DNA of 64,000 nt, taken from the NCBI RefSeq assembly GCF_963966145.1, contig NC_091046.1, positions 32,426,001 to 32,490,000 on the forward strand, in the 5' to 3' direction. Made by a program: the position numbers and the translations under genes. Positions 23,904-35,292 of this stretch are shown one piece after another. Positions within the stretch are counted from its first letter, which is position 1. Each line of letters opens with the position of its first letter. The stretch is from Tenebrio molitor. Taxonomy: Eukaryota > Arthropoda > Insecta > Coleoptera > Tenebrionidae. The notes below the pieces were generated by a model. The model was not told where the DNA came from. It did no database searches and saw only the letters and a list, made by a program, of their open reading frames with translations.

Positions 23904-24843
23904 AATACCTTCAACGCTTATACATTTAATCTAACGTTTCTCAAGTTACCGCATCCCTTCAAAAAAAAAAATATTTCGGAAGTTCCGTAAAATAAGCATC
24001 AACAGCTATCTTTAGCTCATCGGTGGTAAATTTTCTGCTTTTTTTTCATAGTTTTTTGAACAAAAAGAAGTCGCAGGGTACTAAGACGGGGCTGTAAGAT
24101 GGATGACGCAACTCAGTAAATCCTCATTCCTGAATTAACAGCCTGAACATTGCATGCTTTATGAACCTTGCAATTATCAAGCAGAAGCAGATTCTTTTGG
24201 CGACACGATGAAGGCCGTTTCAATTTCAATGTTTCTGAATTGTCTTCAAATAAATCTCTCCATTGATTGTAGTGCCTTTTACCATAAAAGTAAGCAGAAT
24301 TCCTTTCTAGTCCCACAAAATGGTTGCCATGTATTTTCCGACCGAAGACTGTTTTGGCTTTGTGAACCCACTGCATCGATTCTTGTTTGGTAGTAGGATC
24401 CCAGTGATACACCCCGCTAACAATTTGCGAAAAAAAGCTATCAGGAGCTTGAAAACCTATCAAATTTTTTTGGAAGATTTATTTTATTTCCTGACAAGTT
24501 TTTGTTCTGACGTAAGGAGCCTTGGAATCCAACGTGCAGACACTTTCTTCATGCCCAAATCATCGTGCAAACTTTTCCAAACAGTTGTTTCTGATACTCT
24601 AGTTTCAATGGCAATGAAAGCCAGGTCCTCAATTCCTGCCTCAATTGATCGACCTGATTTTGGATCATTCTGTATTGAGTCCCGACCCCACCGAAAATGC
24701 TCAAACCAAAATTTTATTTGGAATAAAAATGGAACCTTCATTCCTATACACGGCGATCATTCTTTGACGAATGACTTTTGGCCCATTACGCTTTTTTGTA
24801 AGAAATGTTTTACACTTCGATGCTCAAGTTGAATTTCAGTCAT
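23904..24843 (-). pseudogene. Mariner transposase pseudogene
   Basis: Minus-strand frames, joined only by frameshifts and stops, cover most of a ~340-residue mariner transposase. From 24843 there is MTEIQLEHRSVKHFLQKS, then FRWGRDSIQNDPKSGRSIEA (the HTH linker), then LGMKKVSARWIPRLLTSEQK, the hallmark region before the catalytic domain. Next come YHWDPTTKQESMQW and KNLLLLDNCKVH with the second catalytic Asp, then HPSYSP.L.PCDFFLF with the third Asp of the DD34D pattern, and DELKIAVDAYFTELPK near the C-terminus. The usual DE.W motif with the first Asp is missing, and stops interrupt the frame near 24757 and 24483. It is inactive. Confidence 0.88.
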
Positions 24844-25602
24844 TTTTGTTTAGAAAAATTGCAAAAAACTCTTCAGACACAATATATTTTATTGAAACTT
24901 TTCTATTTAACTTCAAATTGTCGCAGCTATTTAACAAAATAACAATTTTTTTGTGCAACCATACGCGAAACGAGCACTTCGCGTACCTAAAACAGGCCGC
25001 GAAATCCAATTTTGCGACCGTTGCTTTTAACAACAGCCGTTAAAGTCAACGTCATTTTAATATTTGATACAAGTCAGAGTTTCATGTAAGACTGGCGTTT
25101 AAATTTTTCGGGTATGAAATTAGAAACCGCAGAATTTATAATACGTACTTTTTAACTCTAGAGGAGTACACCTACACGAAACTGAAACATCACTTTCACT
25201 ACAATTCTCTTCCGACGTTTTAACGATTATTTACAAAATGAATTGTTTTATTTATGTCATTTCCATATCGACATCTAAGCCGGATTTAAATGTATTTATT
25301 GACAGTGAATACATTTTGCTTGTTCGTTTTATAATACATAATTACAAATTTTCGGTTGCACAAAAAGTTTTGTGTACACCTTGGCCGCGAAATCCTTTAA
25401 CATCTTGGGGATTGTGTTAGTGTGTTAGTGGTTTAGATAAGACTAATCCACCAACTCACCACAAATTCTACAAAATGTATTAATTTTATTATTAAAGCGA
25501 AGGCTTCTTCTTGTCTCCAAGAATTTTGGAATTTCAGTTAACAATTCTACGTAGTTTCGTTGAATTGTTTTTTATTCACGTAAAGAGGTTAGGAACCGCA
25601 TG
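24844..25602. other. Spacer flanking the mariner remnant
   Basis: Probably includes the 5' untranslated end of the mariner element, but I could not locate a clean terminal repeat. No gene is seen. Confidence 0.35.
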
Positions 25603-25604
25603 AC

Positions 25605-25656
25605 GAACAAGGAGTATAGAACTAATATTACTTCTATACTCCTTGACGATGAACCG
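25605..25656. repeat. Short palindrome
   Basis: CAAGGAGTATAGAACTAA followed by TATTACTTCTATACTCCTTG makes a strong hairpin with ~17 bp arms. Confidence 0.6.
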
Positions 25657-25774
25657 TCTAAGAAACATCTTTATTTGCTGCCCTTGCGTGTGATATTTTT
25701 AGGTTTCACTTTTCAGTAGGGGTCTGGCACACAATTCAGACTTCTTGTACAATTAGAGACATACCTATTATGTA

Positions 25775-26461
25775 TTTTCTAAATGCATGAGGGTTGGCCA
25801 TGACTTTCTTAAAGTATCCACTCTGTATAAACTATGACAGTATAAAATGTCATTTTGGAGTGAAAACGTCATTGTGAAAGCACAAACAACAATGATAGAT
25901 TCGAATTTTATGAAATAAAATGTTTTCATTTTCTGAAGAATCATGTAATTATATTTATAAAATTCGTAAATTACAATGATAAAGAAAAGAAGTCTTACTT
26001 CTCTTTGATTTTAGGACCAATATTTTAAACTTAACTTAGACTTAGATGTCTGTTGACCTTGTTACCAGATCATCATAGCTCAAATCACTCCTATCTTGCT
26101 TCATGTGTTTATAGCATTTCAAGTTGCTGCACTGAGTTTCTTGAGACACAACTTTCGGCATCGTGTTGAAGAAAATTTTTACTTGATACCTGACAGTTTA
26201 AGCCTGTTTGACACGATGCTAAATTTTGTAGAAAATTTGTTAGAAAATGAGACAGACCCTCGATCAGGACCAATGAACTGTCAGGATCATAGTCTGTCTT
26301 TGTCAGATCCTGATCGTTCATTGGTTCTCTCTCATTTTCTAACAAATTTTCTACAAAATTTAGCATCGTGTCATACAGCCTTTATATTGTCAATTTTACT
26401 ATACCTACTGTGTGAAATGTGTCAAAAAATCATGGCCAATCCTCATGCGTTTAGAAAATGA
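25775..26461. mobile_element. ~0.69 kb TIR element with internal hairpin
   Basis: TTTTCTAAATGCATGAGGGTTGGCCATGA at the left and TCATGGCCAATCCTCATGCGTTTAGAAAA at the right are ~30 bp inverted repeats. Nested at 26208..26383 is a second inverted pair of ~48 bp: GACACGATGCTAAATTTTGT..GTTAGAAAATGAGA against its complement, whose centre again folds (ATCAGGACCAATGAACTG with GATCGTTCATTGGTTC). The 121- and 85-codon frames on both strands arise from this symmetry. Confidence 0.7.
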
Positions 26462-26888
26462 ATACTCGTACTTTCAATTTCCAACACCAGCTCTAATCTG
26501 AAAAATATTTCATTAGACACATAATAGAAACAGTATTACGTCGTGCAAAAATTAACTAACATGTTTTAATTTGATTTAGAGGTATTATGTTTGTCGGAAT
26601 TCCCGTACGAATAAATGTTGCAATGTACTGTTTATGGTTATTTTTTAAACCGAAGCAGGTCAACCGTTCAGCATTTTGTTTGGCAAGTTTTCAGGCGAAT
26701 GGAGCGATGGTACATTATCGCACGTATGCGGTCATTACTCAATATTGAGTGCAGTTCACTAGGGCGATACATTACAAGTCGTAACGTAAACGTTGTGCCG
26801 ACAGCCCCATAATTCGTTGTGAAAACTTGCGAATTCCATCCTCTCCGTCAACACGCACCCGCCTAACAAACGTAATATTCTGTTTCAG
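26462..26888. other. 3' end of upstream intron
   Basis: The region runs into TATTCTGTTTCAG, a good polypyrimidine-AG acceptor ending at 26888. No other feature was found. Confidence 0.5.
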
Positions 26889-27299
26889 GCCATGCGGAAA
26901 CAAAATCTCACACACGCCATCCACACACCGGAAGTGCACATCATCGTTCAATCCGAGCTGACAGTCGTACGAATCTAAGCTACGAATACAGCTCCAACTC
27001 TCCCAAACCGGAGTTCATTCAGATGTACTCCAAACAGAATGACAAGTTGATGCTAGAGTGCGCAGTCAATATAAACTTTAGTACCAGTATTTGGCTGAAG
27101 GATGGACAGATTGTGCAGACCATCCTCAAAGATAATACTAATAATAAACGTGTTATTGGACATAGGTTCCTAGTGGACGCTAGCGGCAATTTATTCATAG
27201 ACAATGTTAGATTGGAAGATGACGGTAAGTGGCAGTGTGAAGCCGAGGACGCCTTCGGATTCGTCGTCACCGGAAGACCTGTCCAGCTTACTATTTTAG
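26889..27299 (+). CDS. Internal exon of an immunoglobulin-superfamily cell-surface protein
   Basis: This 411 bp exon lies between the acceptor TTCTGTTTCAG and the donor TTTTAG|GTAAGA. It is phase 1 at both ends, so it carries 136 full codons. The first ~45 residues are a hydrophilic, His/Arg/Ser-rich linker (AETKSHTRHPHTGSAHHR). An I-set-like Ig domain follows: Cys in KLMLECAVN, Trp in SIWLKDG, then GNLFIDNVRLEDDGKWQCEA with the Asp-x-Gly-x-Trp-x-Cys form of the usual DxGxYxC motif, then VTGRPVQLTIL. Sequons NLS and NFS are present. Ig domains of this type mediate extracellular adhesion or recognition. There is no signal peptide or membrane segment in this exon; those would be elsewhere. It joins in frame to 43049..43408. 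A sidestep- or nephrin-like protein is my best guess, but the family member is not certain. Confidence 0.85.
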
Positions 27300-28068
27300 G
27301 TAAGATTGCAACTTCCAAAGCTATATCGGTTTATTGTGTCGGTCCGAGCTCTTCATGAAGCATGAGGTATACGCTAAAAGCATTTTAAAGTGCCCTCAAT
27401 TAATGATGGATGATGGTTTCAACACGTGAGCTTCGTTAAAATAATTGAAAACGTTACTTATCTGACACAGCGCTTATTGAATTTCACTGTTTAGTGAATA
27501 ATGAAATGCCACATACAGATATCTACATGTACTATATATTTCATGTGATATATTTTGTGTGACACTTGAATTGAGGGAGAGAACACTATCAACCGTCTGG
27601 AATAGCCTGTCAAACACTATTGTGCTCTAGAATTTTAATTGTCATTTGTCCAGGCATATTGTTTAGCTATACACAAAACATTATTTAGATCGTTTGAAAA
27701 GAACATAACTTTGTTCTATAAGCAGTTGTTCCATTTATGAAGTTTATTTGGAAATTCTATGAACTAACACTACAGTTCTTCCACTTTGAATCTCCTCTAG
27801 GTATATGAAGCAATTTTAAAAAATCTAATCTAATATAAATAATATTTAGATCTCTGATGCACGCTGCCTTGATTTTTTTCCTTTCACCCACTTTTTAATG
27901 TAAGTATATCTTTTTAATTTTTTCCCTTGTTTTCCTTGTAGTTAAATCAAAATTTAATTCTTGGTCACTGCAGTAGGTACTTATATGCTAACCATATATT
28001 CAAGTTATCTTACTTTTAGAGTTTTCCAAAACTTTTAGACATTTTATTTCAATCCGACCTATATTTTT
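27300..28068. other. Start of 15.7 kb intron
   Basis: It begins GTAAGATTG. AT-rich; no repeat was recognised before 28069. Confidence 0.6.
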
Positions 28069-29509
28069 GTCAACAAGAAATTACTCGCCAGGATTTAGGG
28101 ATATTCGTTACTAGGTTGCCATAAATTTCGTTAGGTTGGAGGCTATGTGGTTTTCTGGTGACAAACAAAAGATATCGTAACCATGTCAAAAATGTAAGGC
28201 AGCGAATTCCTTGTAACAGTTACAAATGGTTTTCGCTAACTGATATAAAGTCCATTCACGTTGGATTTTCCTAGTCAAGGTCAAATAATTCAATATTGTG
28301 GCGGTGTGATTTTTCGTTCAAAAATGCTTTAGCTGTGTATGTCACCAATACGGGCTGATAAAGTAACCAAGTCATTCGTAGACTGTAGAGGTTATGTTAT
28401 TCGCTGTCAGCAAAGAAACAGTCATTTTTCAAATATTGTTATTAAACTTTTTAGAGGATAACAATAGGTATCTAATAATACATCCACTTTGTTATCATTT
28501 GCACTAAAAATAGTGTCAGTTGTTAATCGGTATGATAGGATTAGGAACATACAATAGGTACCTACCTAACTTCTACCTACTGGTGTTGTATTTTTCTGCT
28601 TGCGTTGTTGATTAAGTGAAAAAACCCTTAATGACTACATTTACTTAACCTTCTGCGACTAACATGATGAGTGATGAGGAACCAGAATAAGTTATAAAAA
28701 ATGAACCCATTAGGAAATTGTGTGAAGTTTCTTTTATTGGAAGCGATGGAAGTAAGGAATGCATCTAAATGATGGAACAAATTTGGCAATAAAATTTCAG
28801 TTATTCAGAGACACTTATACGTTTTTATTGTGGTTGTGACGTTTCGAGAGTGTATTGTTACAATTGCATACCACAAAAGAAAGGTGTATTTTGATTTTTA
28901 ATATTTTTTTTCTAATTTAAGTTTTTTCGATGTACATATTATCTTTAAAATAACGTCGTATTGTTAAAACTGCTCAATAAAGGTCGTAAATAGATTATAA
29001 TCATGTTAATACATACCTACATTAAATATTAAAGGATTCTAACTAATTAATTTTCGAACTGAAGCTATTTTTTCTTGAGTCCGTATTAGCTTGCGGGTTT
29101 CGTCACATTACGTCAGTTGTGGAAGGTTAACGCAATTTTAAAATTAACCTTTTTTCTTTTCGCCATGGTAAAATCACCCAGGAATAGAATTTTATTAAAA
29201 AATCTGTGACGTTATTTCACACGTCAAACTAACATTCAAAATTAAAGACGTCAAATCGCTCTCAATCGCTCTATCACGAATAAAACACGATAATGTAAAA
29301 ATTACTAGGAAAGGAGGCGCAGGCTTGCAACGTAACAAGAATTTGGCAGGGAAAATCCAACGTGAATGGACTTTATGTGTATTTTTTCGTTTCACAATCG
29401 GTTTGACCAACCCTTGGCATTCAAAATTACATTTGAATAGTGACATACAACATGTAAAACGTAATTTCCCCAAAAAATCGAACCCTAGGGAGTAATTTCT
29501 TGTTGACAT
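28069..29509. mobile_element. ~1.4 kb element with two concentric inverted repeats
   Basis: TGTCAACAAGAAATTACTC at 28069 pairs with GAGTAATTTCTTGTTGACA ending at 29509. Inside, TAAAGTCCATTCACGTTGGATTTTCC at 28246 pairs perfectly with its complement at 29350..29375. The arms between the two pairs differ in length (about 177 and 134 bp), so either one element sits inside another or the subterminal regions diverged. The frame 29195..29509 on the minus strand is an artefact of the repeat. Confidence 0.7.
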
Positions 29510-31643
29510 TACTATAAATATTGATTTAAAAAAAAAAAAAATCCTACTTTTTATTACTTACATACGTCTACGTCTGTACGTATAGAAAAATAAATTTAAT
29601 GGAAATTATATAAAATACTTATTTTGATTACATCAGCTAATACTGCAAAAATATAGAATATGATCAACAAACAAAAAAAGATAAAGTACGGCTATGTAAA
29701 ATAAAACTTCTGAAAACATGTGGCGTAGCTTCATATTACAATGAAGATGAAGAGAGATTAGAACGGTCAAATACAAAATTTTGTCGAAACTCCAACAAAT
29801 AAGCTAATTTATTATTTTCTTCACTCCCATTTCGAAAATAGATTTCTGTAATGACAATTTTGTGTTCTTGAGTGTAAACTATTTTTTAAGGAAAATTCAC
29901 GTACAAACTTCATGTGGCAAAAAGTTTATTAAATTACGCTGCAAGTAGAAATGCTGCTGTAGAAATTTTATTTTCCATAGCGTGCCTTAGCTATTTTTTC
30001 TAATCATATTTTATAAGTGCTTGCCTCTTAATAAAAAAGCTGATAATGATCATATAAAAAATTTAGAATTTTTTATTTCAATTTGACCTTAGAATAAAAA
30101 ACTACAAAATTTGTATACGAATTCCATTGAAAAAAGTAAGTAAGTTTTAACAACATATTCTGCTAAAAATGAAGGTTTGGAATCGAAAATGTTAAAGGAA
30201 TGTATTAAATCTAAATAATATTTTATCAAAAGAAAAAGTAAAAATCTATGCGGGAGCATAAAAAATTAATTTATGGAATTTATTCGACAAAGAAAACTTA
30301 TGAACAAGTCGCTATATAAACTGAAACTAAACCATTCAAAATTCATGTTTCGCTGTTGCCAGAGAGCCTAAATTAAATTTAAATCAGATTAGCATGGCTG
30401 TATAAACCAAATGTTACCTTTTGCAGTTACGTTATTGAAATTTACGGGCCAAGAACGTACCACATCATAATTATTACGTGATGATAATATTTGTATAGAA
30501 TATTAACAATAATAATTAAATGATACTATAAATTTTAATTACTTATTCGAAACGTTTATACCTACAAGGTTTTATTATAAATGATTGTAGTCCAAGTAGG
30601 CATAAAAACATCTAAATGATGTGAATAAGTGAGTACATACCGTTCACACACAGAAATTAAATTGGGTGCAAAACAACTCAATATTTTTGGATGCAATCGT
30701 TAATTAAAAAAAAATAAAATAAAATTCTCATCACCGCACTTTTTACCTAAAGGTGACAGTGACAGCGACAAAAATTGACAGTTCACATGAAAGCTGCAAA
30801 AATTTCATGGTCTGCTTCGACTACAATCATTTATAATAACCTGTACTACTTAACAAAAAGTAATTATTAACTGTACACATCATTTTTAATTAAAAATTCG
30901 TATAAATCTGGAGGCGGCACAAATTAGATTGAATTGTAAAATACTCCTTTTGTTTGTGAACATCAGACTCTTTGACAAAATTTTTAATTAATTACAAAGG
31001 TATTTCTAATTTTTTGGAAGCACTTTTTTAACTGTAAATATCAGGTATAATGAAAGAGCTGTCAAAACAACGCAAACATACACTTTATACAAACTCCGCA
31101 TGAAATATATTGTGTAAATACGAAATTCATAAATATAGGTATGATATTTTTTAATGAATAAAATTTTAATTTTAATAAGTTCACTTTCATGAGTTCGTGT
31201 TAATTTAGGTTATGATAAGAAATATTGTACAAAAGAAAAATATAAAAAATTCAATTTAAGCACAATTTCGAAAACTGAGTGAAAGTTAGTTAGGAACTGT
31301 TTAGTCGTTACCTAATCGTTAATAATAATCGTTCAGATCTGGATCCGACCGGCTTTATCTAGTGCCATCATCACTGACCCAACAACTATACAACTGGTGG
31401 CCTTAGAAACTAGGTATGTTAATTCAGTTAAGGTCCGAAGAGTTTCTATTAGCCCTTGGCCAAATTATTGATCAAGTTAGCTTCAGTCCCTTTAATACAA
31501 ATTTTAATAAAAAAGTACAACGATATTGCGTTTCAAAAGTATGATAAATAAATTTATAGAGATATAAACTGCTTGGATATTTTTAAATATTTTCTGAAGT
31601 CGAATATAGTATATTATGATACAAGTTTATAAGGAAGCCTTTA
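29510..31643. other. Intronic spacer
   Basis: Very AT-rich with several A/T runs. No gene or convincing repeat was seen. Confidence 0.4.
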
Positions 31644-31765
31644 AAGCACGCTCGACGAGTTTAAGAGCACGACGCGTAGCGTTACCTAAGCAACCCTTAA
31701 AGCTCGGCGTGCTTGAATCGCCTGTTTTCGCACGCTCAGGCGTGCTTAAAACGGCGATTCTGATG
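31644..31765. repeat. Double palindrome with CpG-rich cores
   Basis: AAGCACGCTCGACGAGTTTA and TTAAAGCTCGGCGTGCTT pair around GAGCACGACGCGTAGCG. Immediately after, GAATCGCC..TTTTCGCACGC and GCGTGCTTAAAACGGCGATTC form a second hairpin. ATAGTATATTATGATAC lies just upstream, recalling the outer arm of related elements. Confidence 0.65.
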
Positions 31766-31924
31766 CAGGTATAATAAAAAAGTAATTTTTTGATCTTAAA
31801 ACATAATTCACCAAATGAAGTTAGTAGAACGTCCAGCGAAACCTTGACAATTAATTAATACAAAGTATGTAATATATTAGGGTGAGCGCTAGATGTGTCC
31901 AGTTCCATTAAAACCAATCTATTA

Positions 31925-32105
31925 TATCGGGTGTTTTTTTTTAATTTCACATCGTAGTAGGCGTTGAAGAGTCGATTGTGAACGCACCACTCATGTAAAA
32001 CGTAAGATTTAAAAAGCTGATCTGTGATCCGTAACGTGTATAGTGCGTTCACAATCGACTCTTCAACGCCTACTATGAGGTGAAATAAAAAAAAAACACC
32101 CGATA
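31925..32105. mobile_element. 181 bp MITE with ~63 bp TIRs (family also at 55053)
   Basis: TATCGGGTGTTTTTTTTTAA..AGTAGGCGTTGAAGAGTCGA at the left is matched by TCGACTCTTCAACGCCTACT..TTTTTTTCACCCGATA-type sequence at the right, with almost no mismatches. The long arms and short loop make it a near-complete foldback. A diverged copy lies at 55053..55213. Overlapping frames are repeat artefacts. Confidence 0.8.
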
Positions 32106-33397
32106 CATATGTCGCATTTTATTATTGATACGACTATACTTTTTTTAATATATGAATGTATAAACCCCAATATCTGTTCTTCTTTGATAGTTGAGAGATG
32201 TCATTTGTGTTTTGCGAGTATAACGTCTATTTAATTTTTATATGTGAAAACTCAGACGTACGTTTTCTGCTAACCAAAAATTTGTCACAAATTGATCATC
32301 GGTGATATCGTGATTGGAGGATCAACTCAGTCGACCATATCTTTTCAGAATATCGGGATGCCTCTGAACACTTTACAATATCTCAATTTATTGCGACCTT
32401 TCGGAAAATAAGAAATAAGATGGCTAAAGCTATTGAACCCTCCATCACTTGCAGGTGATTGTTGGTAAGAATGCGAGCAGGGCACATTGGCGCAACATTT
32501 TCGAGTAATTTTGGTAAGAGTGTGATGTAAACATTTGAATTGTAAATTCAAAGTTGCAGATATAAAAATTAAACTTCGTTTATCCGCACGTGCATGTAAC
32601 ATCAGTTTCGCGGAGGTTTTTATAAAACCACCTTGAAGGGAATTTTGTTCGCATATCCGCGCTGTGAATGACAACTTTCTCGAACGATGATGTGTTTCCA
32701 CGTCAGTACACATTATGCAAAAAGGGTTCGTCCAGTCACAGACGTACAAAAGCAAACACATTTTAATTATGTCTACTGAGTCGCGTATAATGCGAATGTC
32801 TGTTTCATTCCTTTAATTCATTATCTGCGGAAGGGCAGGCCAGTCCCAACGCGTCATTTTGACATGTAACTTGGCTCACGTCTGGAATGTGAAATATTAA
32901 TACACCACTCCAGCGCAAATATTCTCTGTTTCGAAACACGTATTCCATAAGAAGTTGAATAATAAGAAGACTATTTGTTACAGCGCGACTTTGGATTACA
33001 TGTTTTACGGCCGTGCATGATTTAGTTTATCTGCGTTGTTTTCTAAAACAGGCACGATCAATGCTTTCCCATTTGACTGTAATTTAAAAATACCAAATCA
33101 AAACCGGAATAATTTGTCAGGAAGTGTAAAATTTACGAAATTTAACATATTTCTTGCAGCTTAACTGGTTACTAAGGTTAATTAAAGGGACGGTCCATTA
33201 CAAAATCATAAAGAAAATAAGACATTACTGCTGTCATCGGTACCGCCCTAAGAAAATATCATCCATTTCGCAAAAATTTAGAGTAAATGATGTTTGAGTA
33301 TTTTCTAATTTTTAAGTGACCTGACCTGAATTAATCCGCACAATAGATTTTCACTAAGAAATTTCTCTTTGGAATAAGGATTGGTAATTGTTCACTT
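32106..33397. other. Intronic spacer
   Basis: A minus-strand frame of 138 codons (32345..32761) shows no domain, signal peptide or splice context, and I do not call it. TTGAACCCTCCATCAC at 32433 matches the boundary of the retrotransposon tail at 15330; it could be a shared target or chance. Confidence 0.35.
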
Positions 33398-33605
33398 TAA
33401 CTACTTCTGGAATTTTCACGTTTTTTCTGGCTAGACAGCCTCAGGGCGTCCTCCTAGATCGTTTCCCACCATTCAAACCTTGTGCAAATGCCTTTTTTTT
33501 CGCTCTTGTTGTGTTTCAAGGTCGCGTCAAGGTCGCGCCAATGTCTTAGTATAACTAAAGGGTAAGGAAAAGGAGGACGCGAAAATTCCAGAAGTAGCTA
33601 AAGCT
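33398..33605. mobile_element. ~208 bp TIR element
   Basis: TAACTACTTCTGGAATTTTC and GAAAATTCCAGAAGTAGCTA are inverted ends. The interior (CTCAGGGCGTCCTCCTAG and GGAGGACGC) pairs partly too. Non-coding. Confidence 0.65.
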
Positions 33606-34020
33606 AACAATGACCTAAAGATTATCTATAATCTTATAATTATAATTACAGATGAATTAACTAAACCGTTAATCAATTTTTACGATTTTAATTTTGCACG
33701 TATTCTGATGATATTGTTTAATATAATAGCAAAAAAAAAATTAAAGAAACAATACCAGATGTTTCAAAATACATACGCCAACGTTCAAATCAGCTGAATA
33801 AGAAAAAACGAATTACATATTTCAATTTCAAAATTTATTACAACACTTGAAATTTCAATTTTGGCGGGTAGTTTTGACGTATGACCAACGTAAAATGTCA
33901 AGTTTTTCTGTCATTCGAGTTTTTTGAGTTTTCTCATGAATTTTTGGTAAGATTTGTAACCTATAGAGAAAACAACAAATGACAAAGTAAAAATTGTGAG
34001 TAAAACCATAAAATGAAACC

Positions 34021-34380
34021 TCAAAGAAGTTGCTCGAAATGCCTGCCATCGTTTGCAATGCAAGCTTCAGTACGACGTGTCCAAGAAAGCCGAACTCGAT
34101 TCAGAATGGCTCTGTTTTGATGGATTTCCTGAATGGCGTTTTTAACTCGCAAACTGAGAAACTCCCAGGAGTTTTACAAAACGCCGAGTACTTGTTGGCG
34201 GCCAAGATCGCGCTTATTAATTTCAAAACGCCTGAAATCGCGAAGATGCTGCACAACGTTTACAAAGGTTCGTGCACTGGGAAGTACCTATCCTTTAAGG
34301 CAACCTTTCACCGTAGATTTGCTGTGGTAGCTCTGAATGTCGGTTTTCTCCAGGTTGGTGAAAGCCATTTGTGATTTAAA
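34021..34380 (-). pseudogene. C-terminal remnant of a mariner/Tc1-type transposase
   Basis: The minus strand reads LRVKNAIQEIHQNRAILNRV, then RLSWTRRTEACIANDGRHFE and QLL before the stop at 34021..34023. This is the usual C-terminal signature (R..v..a...I....l..v..s...R...Ci...G.HFE.LL) of a large insect transposase group. Upstream the frame is broken by a stop near 34175. The frame 34030..34374 on the opposite strand is its shadow. Confidence 0.7.
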
Positions 34381-34710
34381 TTGAGGTTAAGGTTATTAAG
34401 GTTCTTGTCAAAGTGACTTTATTTTGAATTAAATGACAACAAAAAAATCTACTATGATTTTTTTTTGACCCATTTTTTCATAAAATTCAGTGGCTCCCAA
34501 TCTTTTTTTGGTAAACTTTTAGCCCCTTTTTCTCGAAAAATATCAACATTTGTATAAGGCATTATTAGCTCAATGATTACCTATTGTGGAGTTCTACCAG
34601 TGGTTATCTGCACAACTTTCAAAGTCACCATGTATATTAAATAAGTAAATTTGAGTCAATTCATACTGAAGAAATATTTGTTGGTAAAATACAAAATACG
34701 TTTCTACAAG

Positions 34711-34851
34711 TACGGCACGGCAATTTTGCCGGAGTACATACACTATTACGGATAATACTATCAAGTAATAGTGCAGTGCTTATCAACATTATTACTGGCG
34801 TCTCGTCTCCACATTTTGACTTTTTTGTGTTTTATGTTCTGTGTCAATGTA
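34711..34851 (-). mobile_element. Non-LTR retrotransposon 3' tail fragment, copy B
   Basis: ACGGCACGGCAATTTTGCCG to TTGACTTTTTTGTG and TTCTGTGTCAATGT matches the 3' terminal ~140 bp of copies A, C and D in the A/C orientation. It keeps the palindrome and only the last codons of the ORF, so it is an extreme 5' truncation. Confidence 0.75.
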
Positions 34852-35078
34852 TAAATTATAATTTACTACACGTAAGGAGCAAATATTTAAGAATTTCGAA
34901 TTTCAGGCACTATTGTAGATGATTGTGTGTCCAACATATTCTTCAACTATAAGAATTAAATTCCATTTGTGTGTGTAACAAACCATGTATTCACCACGGA
35001 ATCACAAGTAAAAAAAATAATTTACAGACTGGATGAGTAACGCTTTTCTAGAATTCGAGTATCAAATTAAACAAGGTA
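34852..35078. other. Spacer
   Basis: Nothing supported. Confidence 0.3.
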
Positions 35079-35292
35079 TACTTCGTCCAGCGATAGATTG
35101 GGAGATTTTAAATTATAGGCTTGTAGCCCCACACTACAAAATGCACTGGAATACATTAATTAGAGCATAATTTCAGGGCAAAAATGTTACTACTTGAAGG
35201 ATATATTTCAAATTTTACGTGCACTAGATACTATTTTCTCTACGTAGAATTTAGTGATTTTTATGTCACCCAATCTCTCGCTGGACAAACTA
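35079..35292. mobile_element. TIR element, TCCAGCGAGAGATTGG family, copy 2
   Basis: CTTCGTCCAGCGATAGATTG and CAATCTCTCGCTGGACAAAC end a 214 bp element. It is an inverse-orientation copy of 7736..7953, sharing CTACAAAATGCACTGGAATA, TTGAAGGATATATTTCAAAT and AATTTAGTGATTTTTATGTC. Confidence 0.75.

Noticed and set aside
24154..24832. Plus-strand frames of 79 and 170 codons
   Set aside because: They are antisense shadows of the mariner transposase pseudogene, which carries the recognisable motifs on the minus strand.
26096..26461. Overlapping 121- and 85-codon frames on opposite strands
   Set aside because: Both result from the near-perfect inverted repeat at 26208..26383, which translates similarly on both strands.
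32433..32448. 16-base match TTGAACCCTCCATCAC to the edge of the retrotransposon tail at 15330
   Set aside because: No retrotransposon sequence follows at 32449, so it may be a shared target or coincidence; too short to call.
32345..32761. 138-codon minus-strand frame
   Set aside because: No motif, signal peptide, splice context or repeat relationship supports it; the length is within chance for 64 kb.
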